This document shows positions 8,896 through 18,160 of a stretch of 64,000 nucleotides of DNA, in pieces. The first letter of the stretch is position 1; every line of letters begins with the position of its first letter. The DNA lies in NCBI GenBank assembly GCA_030427735.1, contig JAUIBP010000003.1, positions 1 through 64,000 of the forward strand. Reading direction: 5' to 3'. Source of the DNA: Bacteroidia bacterium (GTDB taxonomy: Bacteria > Bacteroidota > Bacteroidia > Flavobacteriales > Flavobacteriaceae). The notes beneath the pieces are model-generated. The model had not been told where the DNA came from and did no database searches. It saw only the letters and a list, made by a program, of their open reading frames with translations. The position numbers and the translations under genes were made by a program.

Positions 8896-9351
8896 TTAAT
8901 TATACATTTCAAATTCTGCTAAATTTTGGCTTTCGTTAGTATTAAATTTTAATATACGGGTATCTTGGTTTTCAATTTCAATAACTACACTATTACTAAT
9001 TTCTTGGGCTAGTAAATCTTTTAATCGGTTAGGCCATTCTATAAAAATCCAGGCATCTGCCGATAGGTAATCTTCAATTCCAAAATTATAGGCTTCCTCT
9101 TCATCTTCTATCCTGTATAAATCGAAATGGTATACCAAGCCACTGTCGGTTTGGTATTCGTTTACCAAAGAAAAGGTAGGGCTGCTAACATCGTCTTGGC
9201 AGCCTAATTCGGTGACTAAAGATTTAATTAAAGTGGTTTTTCCTGCGCCCATATGGCCATAAAACAATATGGTTTTAGAAGTAGCTGTTTGTATAATATA
9301 TTGGGCTACTTCTTTAATATTATTAATATGGTAGGTTCTTGTAATAGACAT
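8896..9351 (-). CDS. tsaE: tRNA threonylcarbamoyladenosine biosynthesis ATPase TsaE
   Basis: TsaE is the ATPase partner of the TsaB/TsaD complex that makes t6A37 in ANN-decoding tRNAs. The Walker A motif (G-H-M-G-A-G-K-T-T), the S-S-P-T-F-S-L-V-N-E-Y segment, H-F-D-L-Y-R and the late E-W-P motif are all present. The length (151 residues from M-S-I-T-R) fits the family. The start at 9351 is preferred over an ATG five codons upstream, because family members begin just before this point. It follows porX on the same strand with an 85-base gap, a common flavobacterial neighbourhood. Confidence 0.92.
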   Translation of the reverse strand: MSITRTYHINNIKEVAQYIIQTATSKTILFYGHMGAGKTTLIKSLVTELGCQDDVSSPTFSLVNEYQTDSGLVYHFDLYRIEDEEEAYNFGIEDYLSADAWIFIEWPNRLKDLLAQEISNSVVIEIENQDTRILKFNTNESQNLAEFEMYN

Positions 9352-9436
9352 AGTATATGTATGCAATTATAAGTATTATATATTAAAATTACTAATGCTT
9401 TTTTAGCTAGCAGTTTAAGGATTTGTATTTTTTAAC

Positions 9437-10990
9437 TTACTTCGGGTTTAAAACTACAAACGGAATAATCATTTCTTCTAGCGAAACGCCACCGTGCTGA
9501 TATGTATTTCTGTAATAGCTTACATAATGGTTATAATTGTTGGGATACGCAAAAAACAAATCGTTTTTAGCAAAGATAAACGAGCTGCTCATGGTAATGT
9601 TTGGTAAGTGAATAGACTTTGGGTCTTTGGCTTCTAAAACATCTTTGCTTTCGTAACTTAGACTTCGGCCTGTTTTATATCGTAGGTTGAGGCTGGTATC
9701 GCGATCGCCAACAACTTTAGATGGGTTTTTAACATTAATCGTACCATGGTCGGTTGTTAATATGAGTTTGAAACCTTGTTGTTGTGCCTGCTGAATCATT
9801 TCGAATAAGGGCGAATTTTTAAACCAACTTTGTGTTAAAGATCGGTAAGCTTTGTCGTTTGAAGCGAGTTCCTTAACGACATCCATTTCCGTTTTGGCAT
9901 GCGATAACATGTCTACAAAATTGTAGACAACAACTGTAAGGTCGTTGCTTTTAAGGGCTTTAAAATTATCTACAAGCTTTTTGCCGTTTTTAAGACTTGT
10001 AATTTTGTGGTATTCGTGTTTTAAATGGGTGAGGCCAAGGCGTTTCATTTGTGCTTCCAGAAATTCGGCTTCGTAAAGATTTTTTCCGCCTTCATCGGTG
10101 TCGTTTTTCCAGAATTCAGGATGCATTTTTTCCATATCCCTTGGCATCAATCCAGAGAAAATGGCATTTCTGGCATATTGTGTGGCTGTAGGAAGAATGC
10201 TGTAAAACGGCTCTTCGGATTCTTTTTTATAATAATTACTAATAAAAGGCTCGAAAGCTTTCCATTGGTCGTATCGTAAATTGTCTATTACCACCAATAA
10301 CGTTGGTTGTTCTTTGCTGAGCTGAGGTACGATTTTGTCTTTAAACAAGGTATGCGACATGGTTGGTGCTTCGGTATGCGATTGAAACCAGTCTTCGTAA
10401 TTTTTCTCTATAAATTTACCAAACAAGGCATTGGCTTCGGTTTTTTGCGATTCTAGTATTTCGAACATGCCGGCATCTTCGATATTTTCTAATTGAATTT
10501 CCCAATAAATTAATTTTTGATATAAGTTGGCCCAGTCTTCAAAGGTGTTAACCATGGCTAAATCCATAGCAATTTTCCTGAATTCTTGTTGATAATTAGA
10601 GGTGGTCTTTTCGGAAATTAATCGCGAATGGTCTAAATTCTTTTTGAGCGATAGTAGAATCTGGTTTGGGTTTACGGGCTTAATAAGGTAATCGGCAATT
10701 TTATTTCCAATAGCCTCTTCCATAATATATTCTTCTTCACTTTTGGTAATCATTACCACCGGTAGGTTGTTGTTTTTTTCCTTTATTTCGTTAAGGGTTT
10801 CTAAGCCTGTAAGACCGGGCATGTTTTCGTCTAGAAACACGATATCGAAAGATTGGGCTTCTAACACTTCTAAAGCTTCTGTGCCACTGGTACAGGTACT
10901 TACTTTATAATTTTTTTTTTCTAGAAATAAAATATGGGGCTTTAGTAAATCAATTTCATCGTCTACCCAAAGTATATTTATGTTGTTCAT
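9437..10990 (-). CDS. porX: PorX-type response regulator with PglZ/alkaline phosphatase-like effector
   Basis: The 517-residue protein has an N-terminal receiver domain (~1-120: an acidic D-D-E pocket near residue 10, phospho-acceptor Asp in F-L-D-E-N-M-P, conserved T-K) and a PglZ/alkaline-phosphatase-superfamily domain (~200-517: V-V-I-D-N-L-R-Y-D-Q-W, T-A-T-Q-Y-A-R-N-A, T-T-D-H-G). This is the PorX architecture. In Porphyromonas and Flavobacterium, PorX acts with histidine kinase PorY to control type IX secretion, and the effector is a zinc phosphodiesterase acting on oligonucleotides. The ATG at 10990 is preferred because the receiver domain starts there; the open frame extends 22 codons further up without homology. 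Confidence 0.9.
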   Translation of the reverse strand: MNNINILWVDDEIDLLKPHILFLEKKNYKVSTCTSGTEALEVLEAQSFDIVFLDENMPGLTGLETLNEIKEKNNNLPVVMITKSEEEYIMEEAIGNKIADYLIKPVNPNQILLSLKKNLDHSRLISEKTTSNYQQEFRKIAMDLAMVNTFEDWANLYQKLIYWEIQLENIEDAGMFEILESQKTEANALFGKFIEKNYEDWFQSHTEAPTMSHTLFKDKIVPQLSKEQPTLLVVIDNLRYDQWKAFEPFISNYYKKESEEPFYSILPTATQYARNAIFSGLMPRDMEKMHPEFWKNDTDEGGKNLYEAEFLEAQMKRLGLTHLKHEYHKITSLKNGKKLVDNFKALKSNDLTVVVYNFVDMLSHAKTEMDVVKELASNDKAYRSLTQSWFKNSPLFEMIQQAQQQGFKLILTTDHGTINVKNPSKVVGDRDTSLNLRYKTGRSLSYESKDVLEAKDPKSIHLPNITMSSSFIFAKNDLFFAYPNNYNHYVSYYRNTYQHGGVSLEEMIIPFVVLNPK

Positions 10991-11069
10991 ATCTTTATTT
11001 TTGTAGTGTTTTTTAGGTTTTTTAATGTATTTTAGAACCTTATTTTCAAGGTGCAATTAAACATTTTTA

Positions 11070-12290
11070 ATGAATAAACTTAAAATATTAAACGACCCAA
11101 TTTACGGATTTATTACCATACCAAATTCGTTAATTTTCGATTTAATTGAACATAAATATTTTCAGCGGCTTCGCCGAATCACCCAAATGGGGATGTCGTA
11201 TTTGGTCTATCCGGGAGCGCATCACACCCGATTTCATCATGCTATAGGTTGTATGCATTTAATGCAGAAAGCCGTGAATGTGCTTCGTTTTAAAGGGGTT
11301 ATCATTTCTGAAGACGAAGAAATTGCGTTGTATATTGCTATTTTATTACACGATATTGGTCATGGGCCTTTTTCGCATGCTATGGAGCATAGCATAGTAA
11401 ATGGCGTGTCTCACGAGCAAATATCGTTGTTGTTTATGGAGCATTTAAACGATGAATTTAACGGAAGTTTAACGCTGGCGATTTCAATTTTTAAGCGCGA
11501 GTATCCCAGAAACTTTATGTGTCAACTAATTTCCTCGCAATTGGATATGGACCGAGCCGATTATTTAAAACGCGATAGTTTTTACACAGGAGTAGCCGAA
11601 GGAAATATTAATAGCGAGCGTTTAATTACCATGTTACACGTGGTTGACGACGAATTGGTGGTAGAGAATAAAGGGATTTATAGTGTAGAAAAGTTTTTAG
11701 TAGCTAGACGCCTCATGTACTGGCAGGTGTATTTGCATAAAACCAGTTTGGTGGCCGAACAATTATTAATACGTGTTTTAAAACGCGCTAAAGAGTTGAC
11801 TAGACAACATGTAGAATTAAAGGCGAGTAGGGCTTTAATGTATTTTTTGAAGCACGATATTTCCGAAGCTAATTTCAATACAATAACTCTGGAGTCGTTT
11901 TCTAAATTAGACGATTACGATGTGGTGTCGGCTATGAAAGAGTGGCAATACCACAGCGATTTTGTGTTGCGTAATCTATGCGAAATGATCTTGAACCGGG
12001 ATTTGCTGAAAATTAAAATGAAACGGAAAAAAATAAAGAAGACTGTGTTAGCGGAGCATATAAACACGTTAATGGAGAAATATAATATTAGTGCAGCAGA
12101 GGCCGAGTATTTTGTGTTTACGGGCGAAATTTCTAATCAGGCTTACCAGCAACAAGGGCAACGCATTAATATTCTGCATAAATCTGGAAAGATTGAAGAT
12201 ATTGTAAAAGCATCCGATCAATTAAACTTAAAAGCATTGTCTAAACCCGTAACCAAATATTTTATATGTTATCCTAAAGTCAAACTTTAG
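11070..12290 (+). CDS. HD domain phosphohydrolase (dNTPase/SAMHD1-like)
   Basis: The 406-residue protein carries an HD metal site: His near 56-57 (T-R-F-H-H-A-I-G), H94-D95 (L-L-H-D-I-G-H-G) and a later Asp in D-M-D-R-A-D-Y. The surrounding sequence (Q-R-L-R-R-I-T-Q-M-G) matches the deoxynucleoside triphosphate triphosphohydrolase-like group. The substrate is unproven; nucleotide or dNTP hydrolysis is the family expectation. It diverges from porX across an 79-base spacer and precedes lpxD by 24 bases, separated by a weak hairpin. Confidence 0.85.
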   Translation: MNKLKILNDPIYGFITIPNSLIFDLIEHKYFQRLRRITQMGMSYLVYPGAHHTRFHHAIGCMHLMQKAVNVLRFKGVIISEDEEIALYIAILLHDIGHGPFSHAMEHSIVNGVSHEQISLLFMEHLNDEFNGSLTLAISIFKREYPRNFMCQLISSQLDMDRADYLKRDSFYTGVAEGNINSERLITMLHVVDDELVVENKGIYSVEKFLVARRLMYWQVYLHKTSLVAEQLLIRVLKRAKELTRQHVELKASRALMYFLKHDISEANFNTITLESFSKLDDYDVVSAMKEWQYHSDFVLRNLCEMILNRDLLKIKMKRKKIKKTVLAEHINTLMEKYNISAAEAEYFVFTGEISNQAYQQQGQRINILHKSGKIEDIVKASDQLNLKALSKPVTKYFICYPKVKL

Positions 12291-12299
12291 GACATTTTT
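12273..12299 (+). terminator. Weak terminator-like hairpin at the end of the HD gene
   Basis: A perfect 7-base-pair stem (cctaaag / ctttagg) with a 5-base loop overlaps the HD-gene stop codon and is followed by a T-rich stretch. A TAnnTTTG-like octamer (tatttttg, 12302-12309) comes just after but lacks an upstream TTG. Partial readthrough into lpxD is likely. Confidence 0.4.
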
Positions 12300-12314
12300 C
12301 ATATTTTTGCGACG

Positions 12315-13328
12315 ATGAAATTTACAGCAGCACAAATAGCAGGTATTTTAGAAGGCGATGTGGTAGGAAATCCAGAAATTGAAGTTTCTAAATTATCTAA
12401 AATTGAAGAAGGGACAGAAGGTGCATTAACCTTCTTAGCAAACCCTAAATACAAGTCACATATTTATTCTACCAAGGCCTCTATTACCATTGTAAATAGA
12501 AGTTTTGAACCAGAACACAGTATACAAACTACACTTATAAAAGTTGATGATGCTTATAAGGCATTTTCAAAATTATTGGAGTATTACAACGCGGTTAAGT
12601 TAAATAAACAAGGCATAGAGCAACCCTCGTATATTTCGGATTCTGCTACTTTAGGAAACGATATTTATATTGGTGCCTTTGCATATATTGGCGATAATGT
12701 AAAACTTGCCGATCAGGTGAAAATTTTTCCAGGTGCTTATATTGGCGATAATGTTACTATAGGTAAAAACACAATTATCTTTGCCGGTGCAAAAATATAC
12801 TCAGAGAGTGTTATTGGCGAAAATTGTGTAATAAACTCAGGTTGTGTTATTGGTGCCGACGGATTTGGTTTTGCGCCTAATGCCGATGGCGAATACGATA
12901 AAGTACCACAAATAGGTAATGTTATTATTGAAGACTTTGTAGACGTAGGTGCAGGAACAACCATAGACCGCGCCACACTAGGCTCTACTATAATACGTCA
13001 AGGCGTTAAGCTAGACAACCAAATACAGATAGCACATAACGTAGAAGTTGGTAAAAATACCGTTATAGCAGCCCAAACAGGTGTTGCTGGATCTACAAAA
13101 ATAGGCGAGCATTGCCAGATAGGAGGGCAAGTTGGTATAGTTGGTCATATTACTATTGGTAATCACGTTAAAATTCAGGCACAATCTGGTATTATTAGAA
13201 ATATAAAAGATAACGAAGTATTACAAGGCTCGCCAGCGTTTAATTTAGTAGACTTTAATAAATCGTATGTGCACTTTAAAAATTTACCAAAACTAGTTAA
13301 AGAAATAAACGAAATAGATAAAAAATAA
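12315..13328 (+). CDS. lpxD: UDP-3-O-(3-hydroxyacyl)glucosamine N-acyltransferase LpxD
   Basis: LpxD adds the N-linked 3-hydroxyacyl chain in the third step of lipid A synthesis. The 337-residue protein has the N-terminal UDP-GlcNAc-binding domain (~1-100) and a left-handed beta-helix of hexapeptide repeats (~105-300). The catalytic His is in Q-I-A-H-N-V, and the second conserved His is in V-G-H-I-T-I-G. The gene overlaps the lpxC/fabZ start by one base (TAATG), indicating translational coupling. Both active-site histidines are kept here, unlike in the paralogue at 16112. Confidence 0.93.
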   Translation: MKFTAAQIAGILEGDVVGNPEIEVSKLSKIEEGTEGALTFLANPKYKSHIYSTKASITIVNRSFEPEHSIQTTLIKVDDAYKAFSKLLEYYNAVKLNKQGIEQPSYISDSATLGNDIYIGAFAYIGDNVKLADQVKIFPGAYIGDNVTIGKNTIIFAGAKIYSESVIGENCVINSGCVIGADGFGFAPNADGEYDKVPQIGNVIIEDFVDVGAGTTIDRATLGSTIIRQGVKLDNQIQIAHNVEVGKNTVIAAQTGVAGSTKIGEHCQIGGQVGIVGHITIGNHVKIQAQSGIIRNIKDNEVLQGSPAFNLVDFNKSYVHFKNLPKLVKEINEIDKK

Positions 13329-14734
13329 TGGCTATAGTTACTACTGAAATCAAACAAAAAACCATTAAAAAAGAAATCTCTTTAAATGGAGTAGGATTAC
13401 ACACTGGTAAAAATGTAACCTTAACATTTAAGTCGGCTCCAGAACACTTTGGATTTGCATTCAAGCGTGTCGATTTAGAAGGAGCGCCAGTTATAGAAGC
13501 CGATGCTAGTTACGTAACCAATACCGAACGCGGTACCGTAATTGAAAAAAATGGTGTAACTATTCAAACCTGCGAACATGTTTTAGCAGCTTTAGTTGGC
13601 CTAGATTTAGATAATGTTTTAATTGAATTAGATGCATCCGAACCGCCAATTATGGACGGGTCGTCTAAGTTTTTTGTAGAAGCATTGGAGCAAGCCTTAA
13701 TTGTAGAGCAATGTGCTTTTCGTGAAGAATATGTCGTTACCGATGTGATTTCTTATACTAACGACGAAACGGGTAGCGAAATTTTGTTAATGCCTGCAAA
13801 AGAATATCAAATTACCACTATGGTAGATTTTGGCACAAAGGTTTTGGGTACGCAAAATGCGACTCTAAATCAGATGTCAGATTTTAAATCTACAATATCT
13901 AACGCGAGAACGTTTAGTTTTTTGCATGAAATAGAAATGCTGTTAGAGCATGGATTAATTAAAGGTGGCGATTTAAATAACGCCATTGTTTATGTCGATA
14001 AAGAATTGTCGGCTGCAACTATGGAAAAATTAAAAGTTGCATTTAATAAAGATAGCATTGCGGTTAAACCCAATGGTATTTTAGATAACTTAACCTTGCA
14101 CCATCCTAACGAAGCTGCTCGCCATAAACTATTAGATGTTATTGGGGATCTATCTTTAATAGGTACCAGAATAAGAGGAAAAGTAATAGCCAATAAGCCG
14201 GGACATTTTGTAAACACACAGTTTGCAAAAAAAATGGCTAAGATTATTAAAAACGAAAGAAGAAATAATGTTCCTGTGGTTGATTTAAATCAGGAGCCTT
14301 TAATGGATGTTAATCAGATTATGAACATGTTGCCACACAGGCAACCGTTTTTATTGATCGATAAAATTTTTGAGCTTACAGATACAGGGGTTATAGGCAT
14401 GAAAAACGTAACGATGAACGAACCGTTTTTTGCCGGACATTTTCCAGGTGCCCCAATCATGCCAGGAGTTTTAATTGTAGAAGCAATGGCACAAACCGGG
14501 GGTATCTTAATATTAAGTTCTGTACCAGATCCAGAAAATTACTTAACATTTTTCATGAAAATAGATAACGTTAAGTTTAAGCAAAAAGTAGTGCCTGGCG
14601 ATACCGTAATCTTTAAATGCGATTTAATTACTCCAATCCGTCGCGGTATTTGCCACATGCAAGGTTATGCCTATGCCAATGGTAAATTATGTGCAGAAGC
14701 CGAATTAATGGCGCAAATTTCTAAAGTAAAATAA
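13328..14734 (+). CDS. lpxC-fabZ: Bifunctional LpxC deacetylase / FabZ dehydratase fusion
   Basis: Residues ~1-305 are LpxC, the zinc UDP-3-O-acyl-GlcNAc deacetylase that commits lipid A synthesis. They include G-V-G-L-H-T-G, the zinc His84 in C-E-H-V-L-A-A, and H-H-P-N-E-A-A-R-H-K-L-L-D with further zinc and catalytic residues. Residues ~320-468 are FabZ, the hotdog-fold 3-hydroxyacyl-ACP dehydratase: L-P-H-R-Q-P-F-L-L-I-D and the catalytic H-F-P-G-A-P with a later Glu in V-E-A-M-A-Q. This fusion is characteristic of Bacteroidota. It joins two enzymes that compete for the 3-hydroxyacyl-ACP pool. Confidence 0.95.
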   Translation: MAIVTTEIKQKTIKKEISLNGVGLHTGKNVTLTFKSAPEHFGFAFKRVDLEGAPVIEADASYVTNTERGTVIEKNGVTIQTCEHVLAALVGLDLDNVLIELDASEPPIMDGSSKFFVEALEQALIVEQCAFREEYVVTDVISYTNDETGSEILLMPAKEYQITTMVDFGTKVLGTQNATLNQMSDFKSTISNARTFSFLHEIEMLLEHGLIKGGDLNNAIVYVDKELSAATMEKLKVAFNKDSIAVKPNGILDNLTLHHPNEAARHKLLDVIGDLSLIGTRIRGKVIANKPGHFVNTQFAKKMAKIIKNERRNNVPVVDLNQEPLMDVNQIMNMLPHRQPFLLIDKIFELTDTGVIGMKNVTMNEPFFAGHFPGAPIMPGVLIVEAMAQTGGILILSSVPDPENYLTFFMKIDNVKFKQKVVPGDTVIFKCDLITPIRRGICHMQGYAYANGKLCAEAELMAQISKVK

Positions 14735-14744
14735 TAAAGAATTC

Positions 14745-15530
14745 ATGAATCAGCCATTAGCATACGTACACCCAGGCGCAAAAATTGCCAAAAATGTGGT
14801 GATAGATCCATTTACAACCATACATAATAATGTGGTTATTGGCGAAGGTACTTGGATAGGTAGTAACGTTACCATTATGGAAGGGGCGCGTATTGGAAAA
14901 AATTGTAATATTTTTCCAGGAGCGGTTATATCAGCTGTGCCGCAAGACCTTAAATACAACGACGAAGATACTTTAGCTATTATAGGAGACAATGTTACGA
15001 TTAGAGAATGTGTAACTATAAATAGAGGTACCACAGATAGAATGAAAACCGTTATAGGCGACAATTGTTTAATTATGGCTTATTGCCATGTTGCGCACGA
15101 TTGTATAGTTGGTAATAACTGTATTTTTTCTAACAACAGTACTTTAGCAGGACATATTACAGTAGGCAATTATGTGGTGTTAGCAGGAATGACGGCTGTG
15201 CATCAATTTTGTTCTATTGGAAATCATGCCTTTGTAACCGGAGGATCTTTAGTAAGAAAAGATGTGCCTCCTTTTGTTAAGGCAGCCAGAGAACCATTGT
15301 CTTATGTAGGTATTAATTCTGTAGGTTTACGCCGTCGTGGTTTTACAACCGAAAAAATTAGAGAAGTACAGGATATTTACCGTGTACTGTATCAAAAAAA
15401 TTACAACAATACCCAAGCGGTAGAAATTATAGAAGCAGAGTGGGAAGCTACTCCTGAGCGCGATGAGATTCTTCAATTTATTAGAGATTCGCAACGCGGG
15501 ATAATGAAAGGATATTTTAAATCAAATTAA
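14745..15530 (+). CDS. lpxA: Acyl-ACP--UDP-N-acetylglucosamine O-acyltransferase LpxA
   Basis: LpxA carries out the first step of lipid A synthesis. The 261-residue length is standard. Hexapeptide repeats fill residues ~1-190 and the family C-terminal helical domain follows. The catalytic His lies in the segment C-H-V-A-H-D-C. It sits 10 bases after lpxC/fabZ and 9 bases before efp, within one operon. Chain-length preference cannot be read with confidence. Confidence 0.95.
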   Translation: MNQPLAYVHPGAKIAKNVVIDPFTTIHNNVVIGEGTWIGSNVTIMEGARIGKNCNIFPGAVISAVPQDLKYNDEDTLAIIGDNVTIRECVTINRGTTDRMKTVIGDNCLIMAYCHVAHDCIVGNNCIFSNNSTLAGHITVGNYVVLAGMTAVHQFCSIGNHAFVTGGSLVRKDVPPFVKAAREPLSYVGINSVGLRRRGFTTEKIREVQDIYRVLYQKNYNNTQAVEIIEAEWEATPERDEILQFIRDSQRGIMKGYFKSN

Positions 15531-15539
15531 AACATAATA

Positions 15540-16106
15540 ATGGCAACAACATCAGATATCAGAAACGGTTTATGTATTAGATATAACCACGATATTTTTA
15601 AAGTAATAGAATTTTTACACGTAAAACCAGGTAAAGGTCCTGCGTTTGTAAGAACTAAATTGAAAAGTGTAACAACTGGTAAAGTTATCGACAACACCTT
15701 TTCTGCTGGGCATAAATTAGAAGATGTTCGTGTAGAAACACATAAATTTCAATATTTATATCCAGAAGGCGATTTGTATCATTTTATGAATGTTGAAGAT
15801 TTTACACAAATTACTTTAAATGTAAATGCACTAGACAATCCAGGCTTATTAAAAGAGGGCGAAGTGGTTACTGTACTTATCAATTCAGAAGACAACATGC
15901 CTTTATCTGTGGATATGCCAGCTAGTGTTATTTTAGAAGTTACTGCTACCGAACCAGGCGTTAAAGGCAATACAGCTACCAATGCTACAAAGCCAGCTAC
16001 GGTAGAAACTGGAGCCATAATTAATGTTCCTTTATTTATAAATGAAGGCGACAAAATTAAAGTAGAAACCGATAAAGGGACTTACAAAGAAAGAGTCAAA
16101 GAATAA
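15540..16106 (+). CDS. efp: Elongation factor P
   Basis: The 188-residue protein has the three beta-barrel EF-P domains. The tip of the first domain is P-G-K-G-P-A with Lys32 at the position that other bacteria modify. EF-P relieves ribosome stalling at polyproline stretches. Being embedded between lpxA and an lpxD-like gene is an arrangement often seen in Flavobacteriaceae. No modification enzyme is encoded in this window. Confidence 0.95.
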   Translation: MATTSDIRNGLCIRYNHDIFKVIEFLHVKPGKGPAFVRTKLKSVTTGKVIDNTFSAGHKLEDVRVETHKFQYLYPEGDLYHFMNVEDFTQITLNVNALDNPGLLKEGEVVTVLINSEDNMPLSVDMPASVILEVTATEPGVKGNTATNATKPATVETGAIINVPLFINEGDKIKVETDKGTYKERVKE

Positions 16107-16111
16107 TTCTG

Positions 16112-17047
16112 GTGAAGTTTCCTAAACCCTATACCTTGAAGGAAATCGCAAGCGTATTGCATTGCGAATTTGTAGGCGCAGACGATTTTCCTGTTTTGGG
16201 CATGAATGAAATTCATGTGGTCGAAACAGGAGATATCGTTTTTGTAGACCATCCTAAGTATTACGATAAAGCGTTGCAGTCTGCAGCAACTGTGGTGTTA
16301 ATCAATAAAAAAGTTACCTGCCCAGAAGGCAAAGCCTTATTGGTTTCAGACGATCCATTTCGCGACTTCAACCGATTAACACAACATTTTAAACCCTTTC
16401 AATCGGCGCATCAAAGTATTGCAGATTCTGCTATTATTGGAGAAAATACTATTATTCAGCCCAATTGTTTTATCGGTCACAATGTAAGCATTGGTAATAA
16501 TTGTGTTATTCATGCCAACGTAACTATTTACGACGATGCCGTTATAGGCGATAATGTTGTAATTCATTCTGGCACTGTTTTAGGAGCTTCGGCATTTTAT
16601 TATAAAAACAGACCAGAAGGTTTCGATCAATTACAATCTGGTGGCCGTGTAGTTATAGAAAACGATGTACATATTGGAGCCTTGTGTTCTATAGATAAAG
16701 GTGTATCGGGCGATACAATAATTGGTGAAGGTTCTAAATTAGACAATCAAATACAAGTCGGTCACGACACAGTTATTGGAAAAAAATGTTTAATAGCCTC
16801 GCATGTTGGTATAGCGGGTTGTGTGGTTGTAGAAGACGAAGTTACCCTTTGGGGGCAAGTAGGAACCACTAGCGGCATTACCATTGGTGCCAAAGCCGTT
16901 GTTATGGGGCAAACAGGTGTTACGAAGTCTTTAGCAGGCGGAAAAACCTATTGGGGTACACCAGCCGAAGAAGTTCGTGCCCATTTAAAAGGATTGGCAT
17001 TAATTAAACAATTGCCAAAGCTAATAGAAAAGTGGAATACGAAATAA
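16112..17047 (+). CDS. LpxD-like acyltransferase paralogue
   Basis: The 311-residue protein has an LpxD-like N-terminal domain (~1-95) and a hexapeptide beta-helix (~100-280). By eye it keeps the His of Q-V-G-H-D-T, aligned with catalytic His239 of E. coli LpxD. At the second conserved position it reads T-S-G-I-T-I-G, with no His. It may have altered acyl selectivity, a different nucleotide-sugar substrate or reduced activity. The start is GTG at 16112, 5 bases after efp; no in-frame ATG fits better. It is the last gene of the lpx-efp run. Confidence 0.85.
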   Translation: MKFPKPYTLKEIASVLHCEFVGADDFPVLGMNEIHVVETGDIVFVDHPKYYDKALQSAATVVLINKKVTCPEGKALLVSDDPFRDFNRLTQHFKPFQSAHQSIADSAIIGENTIIQPNCFIGHNVSIGNNCVIHANVTIYDDAVIGDNVVIHSGTVLGASAFYYKNRPEGFDQLQSGGRVVIENDVHIGALCSIDKGVSGDTIIGEGSKLDNQIQVGHDTVIGKKCLIASHVGIAGCVVVEDEVTLWGQVGTTSGITIGAKAVVMGQTGVTKSLAGGKTYWGTPAEEVRAHLKGLALIKQLPKLIEKWNTK

Positions 17048-17164
17048 TTAAATCTTTTTCGTGTAAAATTGAAATTGATAGGCAATAAAAGTTAAAAAAA
17101 TACTTTATAAATACTTGTTAAAACTTTACATTTGTAAAGCTTTAAAAAAATAAAACTTACAAAA

Positions 17165-18052
17165 ATGAGCGTTTTAGTAAATAAAAATTCAAAAATAATA
17201 GTTCAAGGATTTACTGGAAGTGAAGGTACTTTTCACGCTAGTCAAATGATTGAATATGGAACAAATGTAGTAGGAGGTGTAACTCCAGGAAAAGGTGGTC
17301 AAACACATTTAGACAAACCTGTATTCAACACTGTAAAAGATGCTGTAGACCAAGTAGGAGCAGATACAACCATCATTTTTGTACCACCAGCATTCGCAGC
17401 CGATGCTATTATGGAAGCAGCCGATGCCGGTATAAAAGTTATTATTACAATTACCGAAGGTATTCCGGTAGCAGATATGATTAAAGCAGCCGATTACATT
17501 AAAGGCAAAGATTGTCGTTTAATTGGTCCTAACTGTCCAGGGGTCATAACTCCAGGAGAAGCAAAAGTAGGTATTATGCCAGGTTTTGTATTTAAAGAAG
17601 GTAAAGTTGGTATTGTTTCTAAATCTGGAACATTAACTTACGAAGCCGCAGACCAAGTTGGTAAGCAAGGATTAGGAATTACAACAGCTATAGGTATTGG
17701 TGGAGATCCAATTATCGGAACAACCACAAAAGAAGCTGTAGAGTTATTAATCAACGATCCTGAAACAGAAGCTGTAGTTATGATTGGTGAAATAGGTGGA
17801 CAGTTAGAAGCCGACGCAGCACAATGGTATAAAGCTAGTGGTAGCAAAAAACCAGTTGTAGGTTTTATAGCTGGCGAAACGGCTCCAGCAGGACGTACTA
17901 TGGGACATGCTGGTGCTATAGTTGGTGGTAGCGACGATACTGCCCAAGCTAAAAAAGCAATTATGAGAGCGTGTGGTATTCACGTGGTAGACTCTCCAGC
18001 CGAAATCGGTAAAAAAGTAGCCGAAGTTTTAGCTCAAGTTGCTTCAGTATAA
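17165..18052 (+). CDS. sucD: Succinyl-CoA ligase subunit alpha
   Basis: This is the TCA-cycle enzyme that couples succinyl-CoA and succinate to nucleotide triphosphate formation. The 295-residue protein has the CoA-binding Rossmann domain (G-F-T-G-S-E-G-T near residue 15) and the ligase domain with the phosphorylated His in M-G-H-A-G-A-I (~248). The beta subunit gene sucC is not adjacent; separation of sucC and sucD is common in Bacteroidota. A -7-like octamer (tacatttg, 17127-17134) lies upstream. A strong terminator follows. Confidence 0.96.
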   Translation: MSVLVNKNSKIIVQGFTGSEGTFHASQMIEYGTNVVGGVTPGKGGQTHLDKPVFNTVKDAVDQVGADTTIIFVPPAFAADAIMEAADAGIKVIITITEGIPVADMIKAADYIKGKDCRLIGPNCPGVITPGEAKVGIMPGFVFKEGKVGIVSKSGTLTYEAADQVGKQGLGITTAIGIGGDPIIGTTTKEAVELLINDPETEAVVMIGEIGGQLEADAAQWYKASGSKKPVVGFIAGETAPAGRTMGHAGAIVGGSDDTAQAKKAIMRACGIHVVDSPAEIGKKVAEVLAQVASV

Positions 18053-18102
18053 GATAAACAGTAGGTATTCTGTTAAAAAATATCTAATATTAGTATAAAA
18101 TT

Positions 18103-18137
18103 AATCCGTTGACACTATTTTGTTGACGGATTTTTTT
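18103..18137 (+). terminator. Intrinsic terminator after sucD
   Basis: A 12-base-pair stem, including two G-T pairs, has arms at 18103-18114 and 18121-18132. It closes a 6-base loop and runs into seven T residues. Confidence 0.85.
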
Positions 18138-18160
18138 ATTTCAACCCTAACCCCTATAAA

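Noticed and set aside
12302-12309. Promoter for lpxD
   Set aside because: tatttttg matches the -7 element, but it is only 5 bases from the start codon and has no TTG partner.
17127-17134. Promoter for sucD
   Set aside because: The octamer tacatttg fits the -7 element, but no TTG lies 17-23 bases upstream. It is kept only as a remark under sucD.
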